DNA of 64,000 bases from Theobroma cacao. Its lineage: Eukaryota; Streptophyta; Magnoliopsida; Malvales; Malvaceae. This document shows positions 11,625 through 21,042 of this stretch, one piece after another. Location of the stretch: the NCBI RefSeq assembly GCF_000208745.1, contig NC_030851.1, forward strand, positions 8,940,328-9,004,327, read 5' to 3'. The position numbers and the translations under genes are program-made. The notes below the pieces were generated by a model. That model did not search any database. It was given only the letters and a program-made list of their open reading frames with translations, and was not told the DNA's origin. The stretch's first letter is position 1, and each line of letters begins with the position of its first letter.

Positions 11625-11790
11625 TTTATATATTTGGCTAGGTCCCCTCTTTACTTTTAACGAACGGTTTCTGTCTATTGTGAGCCACCAAAAAGAGAAG
11701 AGCGAAAAAGAAGACTTAGCTTCTACTAGTAGTTCTCTGGTATTCCGCAACAAGAAATGGCTACCCTAATGAATCAAACAAGTACTCAAT

Positions 11791-12932
11791 TATAATTATA
11801 TGACTCTTGATATTCTAATATTCACATATGAATCTAGGGATTAAAACTTACATTCTCAACTTTTTCATGTCAAGGATCTTTAATGGAACAATTTGTGATG
11901 GAAATGCCACACGTTGACTCAAACATTGGTGCATCAAAGTGTGTTGCCTCAAGTAAAATTGTAACAGCCACCCTAATCCCAAACACATACATGCGAATGT
12001 GACTAGTTTCCACCCTCAATTACTTGAGATAAAGCTTGCAAATCGAACTCTAATTGAGAGGATGCATCCTCACCATACATCTACAATAATGTAGAAGTAT
12101 AGATTTCCTATAACAAGTTAAAAACAATTACCATTAATATGCATCCGAGCATTTGGCTCATTGATTAGTGCATGATCTTCTGCCTAGAAAGCGGGGTTCG
12201 AATCCCCCTCCCCCAATTATAAAAAAAAAATTACCATTAATATATTAAGGAAAAAAACAAATATATTTAAAGTAACCATTGTCAAGATTTAATGTATAAA
12301 TCAACCAAAGTTCATGTCCACTAACCGATCTAGATTTTTGTCCACAAAATCAACGCATCTTTCCAAACATTTATGCTTGTAGTTGAACACTTCAAAAAAT
12401 GTAACTGATCGTTCCAACTCAACTGACTAAATTCATGTACAATAACACTCAATGAAACATGAATTTAATTTTTAATACAAGAAATTATAACTTAAACTTT
12501 CTTACGGATTATAAATATAAAACACTGTAATTTAAACTTTTTAAGGAATTAATTTATATAAATATTAATAAAGATTTATCTAATTTATAAAATAAGAATT
12601 CTAATTGCATTGAGTGGCTTTCATTAAAAAATATTTTTCATAATTCTAATAGTATTGAATTTTATATAGATTAATATTATAAAATTTTAATTATAGATTA
12701 TTTAAACATATATGGTCTTTTATATATAATTGTCTTTCAATGATGATTAGTTTTTATTTATAAAAAATTAATGGAAATATTTGTATTTTTTATATAATTG
12801 TCATTTAAAAATAAATAAATAAATATTTACATGCAACGCAAATAACAATAAATACTAATATTTCTAAGAAGTTACAAGAAAGTAGAATAAAAAGAAAAAG
12901 ATAAAATGATACCTTTTTATGGAAAATGCTAA
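11791..12932. other. Duplicated flank of the copia element, copy 2
   Basis: Almost identical to 3957-5102 apart from the retroposon body at 12141-12228 and a few indels near 12550-12575. AT-rich, no gene visible. Unlike copy 1 it continues without a gap into the RNase H remnant. Confidence 0.7.
12141..12228 (+). mobile_element. Very short tRNA-derived SINE or retroposed tRNA-like sequence, copy 2
   Basis: Same site and same 15-bp AATTACCATTAATAT duplications (12126-12140, 12229-12243) as copy 1. The B-box here is a perfect GGTTCGAATCC inside a GGGG/CCCC T-arm stem, and a poly-A tail follows. The 3' half differs from copy 1 at about 11 positions in 45. Confidence 0.7.
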
Positions 12933-13290
12933 TTCAATAAAAGAAGATTGAGAAATTACATAACAAAAAATATTAGGAGGTAAAGAACCCTCCCAGAACT
13001 GCTTACCATGCAACTCACAACTCTGCCGAGCTAAGTTATGGACCAGACCATTTGCTTCACGGGATGCATGGAAAAAAGACACAAAATCACAGAAGAATGC
13101 CATCTACTTAATATCCTCCACAAGCACCATGTACTACTATCCAGCCTTCTAAGTTGAGTCTTATTAATGTCCTGAATCCATGTTGCAGTGAAACCTGCAT
13201 CCCAAATCGAAGCATGCACTGCCCCACTAAGCATCTCGAATGGCTATTCCAAGTGTAGCAACCCTCCCTTCTACGGAAATTTCGTTGCAT
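12864..13290 (-). pseudogene. Non-LTR retrotransposon (LINE) RNase H domain remnant
   Basis: The minus strand encodes FHASREANGLVHNLARQSC followed by FWEGSLPP. This is the C-terminal signature of the type-1 RNase H domain (RVT_3) found in plant LINEs and related proteins, where the last catalytic region reads roughly SREANxxAHxLA. Further upstream (13030-13290) pieces such as STWCLWRILS and a segment with FTATWIQ lie in shifted frames. Only the end of the domain is recognisable and no RT or endonuclease is nearby, so it is a decayed fragment. A host RNase H-like gene fragment is an alternative. Confidence 0.6.
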
Positions 13291-13530
13291 ATTAATGTAC
13301 TTCCATGCCTCTCAATTACCATTCAAACATTTATTCAGCAATTTTGGTAGCTGTAACTACAGCTAAACAGACATCCTCGTGTAAACATCTACTTGGGTAG
13401 GACCAAATCATCCATAACACCAAAAAGCTCACTACTTGTAGTATTTAGCTGTTCGAAAACTCAAATAAGGCAATCTTCAACTAATCTCTAAGCCGGAAAA
13501 AAGGAAAAAGCATAAAATGATAATACTCAA
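13291..13530. other. Non-coding stretch
   Basis: No gene or repeat structure recognised between the LINE remnant and the next MITE-like element; possibly more of the same decayed LINE. Confidence 0.3.
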
Positions 13531-13540
13531 AAAAATATAA

Positions 13541-14058
13541 GTATAATGCTCAAATAAACTTTTAAAGTATTCAAGAAAATTTAAATAAACTCTTATTTTT
13601 TTATTACATTCAATTAAGCTTTTATACTTCTATTTTGAATCAAATAAACCCTTATGACTTATGATCAATTAATTTCCATCAATCAAAATACTCCTTGTCA
13701 TTTTATATCCACATAATATTAATATAGCGTTGATGTGAAAAGTGAAAAATGTCACAAGGTCGTGTTATCATACCAAATTAGCATATTACTTCATCATAAA
13801 TTATGATATGTCAAGATGCCACATCATCATCAATTATGACAAGTTAGTATGCCACATTAGCGCCACGTAACATAAAATGAAAAATGATATTTTAATTAAA
13901 TCAATCATTAATCATAAGAGTTTATTTGATTCAAAATAAAAATTCAAGAGCTTATTTGATTTAAAATAAAAATAAAAATACTTAATTGAATATAATAAAA
14001 ATATAAAAATTTATTTAAATTTTCTCAACTAGTTTAAGAGCTTTTTAAATATTATGCC
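13541..14058. mobile_element. MITE-like element with long inverted ends, copy A
   Basis: Starts GTATAATGCTCAAATAAAC and ends AAATATTATGCC. The ends pair as imperfect inverted repeats for about 150 bp, including AGAAAATTTAAATAAA on both sides and the mirrored TTTGATTCAAAATA/TTTTGAATCAAATAAA. Direct 10-bp repeats AAAAATATAA flank it at 13531-13540 and 14059-14068, although they are low-complexity. The centre carries GCCACAT/GCCACGT words like those of the larger MULE-like elements. A related copy is at about 37895-38347. No ORF. Mutator-like assignment is inferred from TSD length. Confidence 0.65.
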
Positions 14059-14068
14059 AAAAATATAA

Positions 14069-14529
14069 ATAAAACTTAAACAAAACCCATTAAAGGCATC
14101 TCATTTATAAGCCCAGTGCCACGGGCCGACAACAACCCTTGACACTTAATTGAGGGGTCCAACACACTTTTGGTTGGTAAGGCGTTGCGGGGATGGGCCG
14201 AAAAGTACCCTATGTACGCACTTTCAGGTCCTGCAATCTTGTCTGGAAGAGTTCACAAGAAAGCTGATCCAATGACAAGTTACACCGCTAATTGTTAGAT
14301 GTTTTGGGGGGAGTAAGCAAAAACAATTTCAATAAAGGAGGGCAATTATTTGCATTTTCGGCGCTCTTAACTGGTGTCGCATGTTTGGGCATGGTTTAGT
14401 GCCATAACATGAGGGAATGCCATGTCAAAAGTCGAGACTCACGTGATGACCGTTTGACATTTTGGATTCTCAAATTGCAATTTTCCACTATGGACTCACC
14501 CTCTGGCCTACACTTTTGTTTGTTTGTCC

Positions 14530-14568
<39 letters not shown>

Positions 14569-15097
14569 ATGGAAAAATAAAACAAAAGTCTATTCAGAAA
14601 ACATGGCTATGAAGGAATTTATCATTTTTTTGAACACCATGGAGTTCAAGGAAGGCCTCGCCAAATTATAGTGCAATTCTTGAGATTGTATGATTTCTTA
14701 GTTTTCATCTTCACCAATGCCGAGAATGTGCCTAACATATGTAGATCTAGTAAACTAGGCACTCGGCAAAGGTGGGTTTGGAATGTACGTTCCTTTGGGT
14801 GAGTAGACAACTACACATGCTGAGCCCAATCGATCATTGCCTATCTATTTTTATTAAAGCAATGAAACCATGCGATGGTCAAAAGAACAAAATGACACAC
14901 ATCTCAAGAGAATAGACTAATGTGTCAAACTTTCAATTACTAAACTTAAAAAACAGGTGGAGGGGGGGAAAAGGTTTAGCAATATTAGCTGTCCAGCAAG
15001 TTCTTTCTTTTACATGTAGGACGAGAGCGATTGTTGATCAATGATCAGTATTGTTGGAAGGGTTGGGGAAAAGGGGTTCCCCTAAAGATGGCATTTC
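14069..15097. other. Intergenic region downstream of the DUF1218 gene
   Basis: No gene recognised. It holds a (CT)n microsatellite at about 14537-14565 and moderately GC-rich unique sequence around 14100-14300. The part from about 15000 to 15097 is probably the 3' UTR of the minus-strand DUF1218 gene. Confidence 0.4.
14537..14565. repeat. (CT)n microsatellite
   Basis: Uninterrupted CT dinucleotide run of about 14 units. Confidence 0.95.
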
Positions 15098-15828
15098 TTA
15101 CTTTTCTTCGTCACTAGCTGCAGTGGCAGAAACGTAATATGCAACAGAAAATAACCCATGAACAAAACACAAAATTCCTCCAATCGACAGGAAATGATGG
15201 TGCGTGAAACCACAGGATGCCTTGGATTTGTTGTTTGATAATATCCCTATCACCAGAGTGGACAACCCAACGGCTAATATGATCCTGATCAACCACAAAA
15301 TATATGAAATCACACCAAAAATAACTATTACTGCTACTGCTACTATTAATTATTCACGTTGTTACTCATAGTAATTCCTATGCTAACCGTGTAGAGTGAG
15401 CAAGGAACAATTCCAAGGAAAATCTGCTTACCAGGTGAAAATGAGACATGCCACTGAAAGCTGCCTGTTAGGGGAGGCTCTCTGGAACTCTTCTTGAGAA
15501 CAGACACACATGCATCCACCAAGCAGGTTAGCAAGAACATGGGCTAGAGTCAACAGCGCTGCGGCACCCAACGCTAGCTTGAACGCGTCATGGCTTGGGT
15601 CTCTGCACTCAAATATCCACAGCCTTAAGTGCTTAACCTGTCAAAACAAAAAACCCTCATGAGTACAACTCACAAAATTGCAATATCTACTTTTTCCCAT
15701 GTAATTAAAAGGTAGTGTTTTCAAGGCACCTTGTTTTGTGCAACTTCTGCCTGGATGCCAAGAATACCTGCTGCAACATCCATGGCCACAATCAGAAGAC
15801 AAACGAGAACGCCTCCGAGTTTAAGCAT
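15098..15828 (-). CDS. DUF1218 family four-helix membrane protein
   Basis: Three exons: 15730-15828, 15432-15637 and 15098-15284 (492 nt, 163 aa). All introns are GT-AG and the split Trp102 codon (TG/G) is restored exactly across intron 2. The product has four hydrophobic segments (about 5-24, 53-74, 95-116, 133-155), a conserved HLRLWIFECRDPS after the first, a Cys cluster CMCVC (75-79), a NRQLSVACLIFTWIILAVG stretch, and SCGFTHHHFLSIGGILCFVH. All of these are landmarks of plant DUF1218 proteins, some of which affect leaf symmetry or secondary wall formation. Probably at the ER or plasma membrane; the biochemical role is unknown. The ATG was chosen because it precedes a full first helix (MLKLGGVLVCLLIV). 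It lies divergent from nothing nearby and has its own TATA-like motif at 15940. Confidence 0.93.
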
Positions 15829-15939
15829 TTTTTTTTAAATGATATGGAGCACTTGAAGATGGTTCCAAGAAAGAGAAACAAATGGCAAGTTCTTTGACGA
15901 GGAGACGATGGGAAGAAAGGTTGAGGGAAGATACAAAGA

Positions 15940-15947
15940 GTATATAT
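15940..15947 (-). promoter_or_regulatory. TATA-like box of the DUF1218 gene
   Basis: On the minus strand the sequence reads ACATATATACTC about 115 bp before the ATG, a plausible TATA element leaving a short 5' UTR. A CT-rich tract lies further upstream on the plus strand at 16030-16070. Confidence 0.45.
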
Positions 15948-18342
15948 GTAAAATGGGATTAGCTGGTCTAAGAAAGTAAAAAGCTTCTTTTGTCAATACA
16001 GTGCTCTACTTTAGTTTGCTTTGTGCGTCTTCTTTCTCCTTTTTTTTTTTTTCTTTTCTTCTTCTCTCTTATCTATTGGATTCCTTAGGTAGAGGAAGAA
16101 GAAAAAGTAGGGTATAAACCAGCTCATAGAGGAGCGTGCATTGGGCATCCGTCGTGGCCCATAACTGCTCTGTGAATGTTTTTTTGACTTTTAATCACGA
16201 ATAAGCAGAAACGGAGAATGACCATCTCCAATTTGTTGCTCATCCTGTAAGTGAACGTATAGTACGAGTATTATATGGTAAATGTTAAGCATATGAACTA
16301 TTATTTTGGTATTTTATTTTGTGAAAATTACTCAAAAATTAATAAAGATAAAATTCAGAAAAAATAAGCAAATAGAAAAATATAAAAATTTACGTGATTC
16401 GACTCTATTATTGAGAATTTAAAATATAATAAATTGATTTTTATAGCTTTTCAAAACAACTCGAGATCTTTTGTATATTTTTTCTCAATAACCTCCCAAA
16501 AACATTCATTTAGAATAAAAGATAAAGTTACAAGATATTTTTTTTCTTGAGTTCTCAAAATACTATTTGTAATTCTAAAACTTAGAAATCCACTTTTATA
16601 GTATAAAAGTTCAAAGTAAAATATGATTAGGATTCGATGTGGAATAAGAAATTTAAAATCATACAACTACTTAATATTGTATACAAACAAAAATCCTAAT
16701 CAAATAAGATCTAAAATTCTGATCAACCAAAACTCAACATTTTACAGTTTGAAATTTTATTGGAGTTTATTGAAATAATCACATCCTAATTTTATTATAC
16801 TAATTGTGTAAGCCTCGGGGCCTTTGAAGTGTCTAAAGCTGATCAAAGTGGTCGTGGCAGTATGGCACGTTCAGGTGGGCAACCGTGAGAAGGTTAGAAT
16901 AATTGAACGTGAGCCAGCCATGTCCTTCTGCTATCTGAATTAAAACATAATAATAAAAAGAGAAAAATTGAGTGGTTAAGTACTTGCCTTGATACCGAGA
17001 GGTCCAAAGTCCAACACCGCGTTTTACAGTAAACTCACGTTCATGATCCATCTATTTAGTTCAATTCAAGGAAAAGTTGTGGACCCCTGAGGATCAGAGA
17101 GGTACCATATAAATCCTGAAAAGATTGTGAGTAGAGCTCAAAATCGGTGGAGCTGTATCCCATTTTTTCAAACCTTGTTCAGTAAGTATATGCCCATCTC
17201 ATCTTGTAAAGAGTTCACACTATATCAGTAAGTACAAATATTAAGTTGTGCACTGTAGTGGTTAATTAGATGCATTTGATTTTAAAATTCGCTATCGCCT
17301 TACTGGAATGTACTAGTACTAGGAGTGTATTTCATTTTGAGATGCCCAAATCTCAAATCTGAAACAAATTTGTTGGGCTTCAGTTTGTTTTAAATTAGAG
17401 TTGCCAGGCCATCTTGGGAGATTGTCACCATATTGGGCCATGGAGTAGAATGACACCATTTGGTCCAGGCAGGCTCCAGGGAAATGACCAAAACAGTAAC
17501 GAGTCTAATGGCGAAAGGGAAGAGCACAAGAGCCCAGCAGCAACCAGCAAATGAAAATGGAGGTAAAAACTGAAAAAAAACCCAATGAATCAACCTCAGT
17601 CACACAAGGCTGTGCAAGCAATAACCAATCAAACTCATTTTTTAATCCTTGCAAATTAAGCTTAACCGAAGTACTTTTAGACATATATAGAGTCAGTTGC
17701 TCAAAAACGTCTGACACGGAGCAAGCAAGCAAGCAGGATGGGATAATGTGAGTGACTACTAGTAGTAGTCACCGAAATGCAAAGATAATATCAGACGAGC
17801 GTGAGCCTGATCAAGATTCAGTCCCGTACTCTCTTAACACACGAACCTCAGTCACATGTTCATCAACTTTCCCGCGCACAAAGCAATTCAGTTGCAGCTC
17901 AAGTTGTCACTTTCACTCCTATCATATCAAACCAAATCAGGATCTACAAAACCTTCAACTCATGCGGCTCATTGGTACTAAATTTTCCCTTTAAACCATT
18001 ACTTTTTGATGCATAAAGTAAAAACGTCAGGATTCAGAAGCACGGGCAGGGCCATGTGAATCTCAAGTTGGTCATGGAATTAATAATTTTCACAAGTTTC
18101 CTCATTGGTTCAATATGAGAGAATCAAAGGAATGAAGAACAGAATAAAATCCCAATAACCATCACCAGAACAAGTGAAAATTGAAAGAGCAGGCATTCAT
18201 TCCATTGCATTGATTTAATCCCTGTACTGTAAAACTATTAAAACTTAAAAGTCCATGCACATATAATCCTAAAGATTTCAAATCTAACAACAAAACAAGA
18301 AAATTCGTAAACCCATACATATCCTGCCTCTATTTTTATCAC
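15948..18342. other. Intergenic region between DUF1218 and bHLH genes
   Basis: Nothing coding is supported. 16260-16800 is strongly AT-rich with no clear repeat borders. 16800-17100 and 17400-18000 have more balanced composition but only short chance ORFs. The part just above 18000 is likely the 3' UTR and terminator region of the bHLH gene. Confidence 0.4.
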
Positions 18343-19233
18343 TTAATTACCAAAGAGAAACTGTTGAAGCACCGCTTTCCTCTCCTTAGCCTTCTTAAGG
18401 GAAACCAACTGCTCATAAGCAAATAGACAAAATCCCTGTGAATAAAGCATGGTTTGCGCCACCGGAGAGTTAACCAGCACCTGCAAAAGCTGCTGTCTAT
18501 TCAGCCTTCCCAACCCACCATAATCGAATCCAACTGGAGCATTATGTTCAGTAGATGCAAAGCTCGAACTTATCGGCATTGATTGGAGAATGGAGACTTG
18601 AGCTTCTAAGAACCGGATATATTTATAAGCCTCTTGGAGCATGGTGCCAGTGTCCATCTTCTTGTCCCATGGCATTAGCTTTTGAAGACACCGTGTCTTG
18701 TCGCTTAGCTTTTGCCTTCGTTTCCGAGCTAGCTCACTGTGTGGGATCACTGGAGAAGGCGAGTTGAAGCTTTGGACTATGGAGTCGAGGGTTTGAGGGT
18801 TGTTGTCAGAGAGGTTTAAGTCGAGTCGAGTACGTTTCAGCTTCCGAGTTGATGAGGAGGCGGAAGGCTCAGTGAAATGGGGTTGGCGGTGGGGTTGTTC
18901 GAGTGAGTGGAGGTCTGGTAAGGGTTTGTTAAAGAAGTCAAGGAACTGAGTTGAGTCAGGGAGGATGTCTGGGATTTTGGTGGGGAGTGAAGAGGAGTAA
19001 AGGGAGTCAAGATCAGGGACTGGGAGTTGAGGTTCGAGGGGAAGAGAAGGGAAGTCTTGGCTGAAGAAGTTGAAGGTGGAAGGATCAGAGGGTAGAGGGA
19101 GGAGGGGTTGGAGATTGGGGTCGTTGAAAATGGAGTTGAAGTTGGCTTCATAGGAGGAGTTGATGCTAAACTCGGCGGTGAAAGCAGGAGGATAACAAGG
19201 ATGAGTGGAACCAAAACCTCTCTCCATTTTCAT
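18343..19233 (-). CDS. bHLH transcription factor, bHLH117-like, with an EAR motif
   Basis: Single exon of 296 aa starting MKMERGFGS; an alternative in-frame ATG is two codons later. The longer upstream in-frame extension to 19401 lacks family-like sequence and is probably 5' UTR. Residues 165-217 form the bHLH: basic SELARKRRQKLSDKT, helix 1 RCLQKLMPWDKKM, helix 2 TGTMLQEAYKYIRFLEAQV. The conserved C-terminal block GRLNRQQLLQVLVNSPVAQT (242-261) and the overall layout recall Arabidopsis bHLH117, an identification made from memory. The basic region lacks the His-Glu-Arg combination needed for E-box reading, so DNA binding may be atypical or absent. LDLNL at 137-141 is an EAR repression motif. 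The N-terminus is Pro/Ser/Leu-rich and probably disordered. Nuclear function is inferred. Confidence 0.88.
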   Translation of the reverse strand: MKMERGFGSTHPCYPPAFTAEFSINSSYEANFNSIFNDPNLQPLLPLPSDPSTFNFFSQDFPSLPLEPQLPVPDLDSLYSSSLPTKIPDILPDSTQFLDFFNKPLPDLHSLEQPHRQPHFTEPSASSSTRKLKRTRLDLNLSDNNPQTLDSIVQSFNSPSPVIPHSELARKRRQKLSDKTRCLQKLMPWDKKMDTGTMLQEAYKYIRFLEAQVSILQSMPISSSFASTEHNAPVGFDYGGLGRLNRQQLLQVLVNSPVAQTMLYSQGFCLFAYEQLVSLKKAKERKAVLQQFLFGN

Positions 19234-19398
19234 GCTGTTTATGTCAAAAACAGAGAAGTGGTAGCAATGGAAATTAAGAGAGGAGAGAGGGAAAGTGCAG
19301 AATGCAACATAGCAGCGATGCTCAGTATAACAAAAATGAAAACGGGAATACAAAAGTATCTTGAGGCTCACGCACATAGGGGCGTTATGAGACGGGGA

Positions 19399-19404
19399 CA
19401 CGTG
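19399..19404. promoter_or_regulatory. G-box (CACGTG) upstream of the bHLH gene
   Basis: ACACGTGG lies about 170 bp before the chosen ATG. It is a perfect G-box/ABRE core, the class of site bound by bHLH and bZIP factors. A function in this promoter is inference only. Confidence 0.4.
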
Positions 19405-21042
19405 GGGGTTTGTTATTGGATGGGGAGGGTACGAATGCTGGGAATGAGTGCAGGCGGCGACACGAGAATCAAGGATGATTGGGCTGGGCTGGTCTGGGCA
19501 GGGGTATAACTGACACGCGGGCGTCAGGTCTGACGTTACCGCTGCTTTGTCGATTGTTTGTCTCTCGGGTTCGGGAAATAATAGGTGATCGGAGACGGCT
19601 TTGACAGGGAGATTGATTGCTTATTCTTTGGCATTGCTGTAGTTGTACTGGAAAAAACAAGAGAGAGGTATAAGCTTAGCGTCTGCATTGCAGAGTAGAG
19701 CCGTTGCACTTGCTGGGAATTGGGATGGGACGGACGGGTTCAAAATATGAAACCAGAAGGACAAAAGAGGATATTGGCACTTAGGCTGGGCTCACCGTTA
19801 AGATTGAACTTGAGCTTTTGATACAGTTGGGATTAGCTGGCTTAAGATCATCCCTATTCCCTGCTTCAATTTACCTTCATCTTTGATTGATTCTGTCCAT
19901 GTAGAATTGAACTAATAATAACTCGGCGCTTATTGTTGAAAATCTGCATGATTTTAAGCATTGTTTCCTGTTTAACCCAAAGGCACTGGTAGACTTGGCA
20001 TTAATTCGTATTTTTATATCTTAATAGTTTTGTGTTAATATATGATTATTTGAGTCAACACAAATATAATATAAATAATTATTTGTGTTAACATGTATAC
20101 TGATATGTTTAATAACCGTGCAATACGATAAGACTAACACATTTATTACACGTGTCGAGATTTTTTATACAATATAATACGATACAATTAATAAACACAA
20201 TTGAACGATTAATATAAAATTTTTCCTAATTAACTTAAAATATTTGTAATTAAATATAATTTTATTATTTAAATTTAAAATCAATAATTATAACAAAATA
20301 ATAATATCCAATTTAACATAATACGACTAACAAATATAATAATAAAATAATAATTAGACTAAAATAATATTTAACTATTAATTTTAACAAATTGATGAAT
20401 GTGTAATTTACATGCATTTAAAATACAATAATATGATCAATTAAACATATTAACCTTATCTGACATGATTAAAACACAAAACACGATAAAACTAAAACCT
20501 AAACTTACTTAACTTCGTTATGTTCAAGATTGCTCTGGCAGACTCATTGGCCACTGTACATTGCGTAATTGGTACTCTAATTAATAAGAAAAATGAACCA
20601 CTCAAATTTATGATTACCCAGCCTCCTCGTCATCACAGTTACCAATCTTGGGACATAAATCTCATGCCGAACCTCTCATCATCAATTACAATCCTACAAA
20701 CATTGTCACGAATCATTTCTCTCGGGATAAGATGAGAGGCAAAGGCGAGGAATGGTGAAAAACAGCCTCGAGATTTTCTTTCCTTTTCGTCATTTCCTTG
20801 AATTTAAGAAGAAGAAAAAAAAAACAATGCCCTACTACAAGAAAATGAATTAAAAAAACAAAGATGAAAACTGTACATAAGAATGAGGAGAAAGCGGCAC
20901 AAGAAATATGATGTTTTGGAATGATTACCAACTACCACACTAAGGGGTAGCTGCGAACTAAAATTGAGCAATCATTCCAAAACATTTACAAAGTAATGGC
21001 TAATAATCCTACTGCCACCTTCCCAAAACCCCTACAAAAGCT
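19405..21042. other. Region between the bHLH promoter and the ATXR3 3' end
   Basis: 19234-19750 is the likely bHLH promoter and 5' UTR, with relatively high GC. 20000-20520 is very AT-rich, with scattered AACACGATA-type words as in decayed repeats. 20700-21042 should contain the ATXR3 3' UTR. No additional gene is supported. Confidence 0.4.

Larger units (their letters stand above)
9569..11790 (+). mobile_element. Copia 3' LTR, copy 2, interrupted by a MULE-like element
   Basis: Starts TGTTAGAATTTTCTAATATG as in copy 1. It is split by the insert at 9806-11624, again in the TTTATATAT motif. The left part (9569-9805) differs from copy 1 at about five positions. The right remnant (11634-11790) differs at roughly one base in five. 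The right LTR terminus is uncertain. Confidence 0.55.

Noticed and set aside
19234..19401. N-terminal extension of the bHLH ORF to 19401
   Set aside because: The added residues are Cys/His/Phe-rich and unlike bHLH family N-termini; MKMERGFG fits better as the start.
19108..19509. Plus-strand ORF of 133 codons over the bHLH 5' end
   Set aside because: It is the antisense shadow of the bHLH N-terminus and promoter, with no family features.
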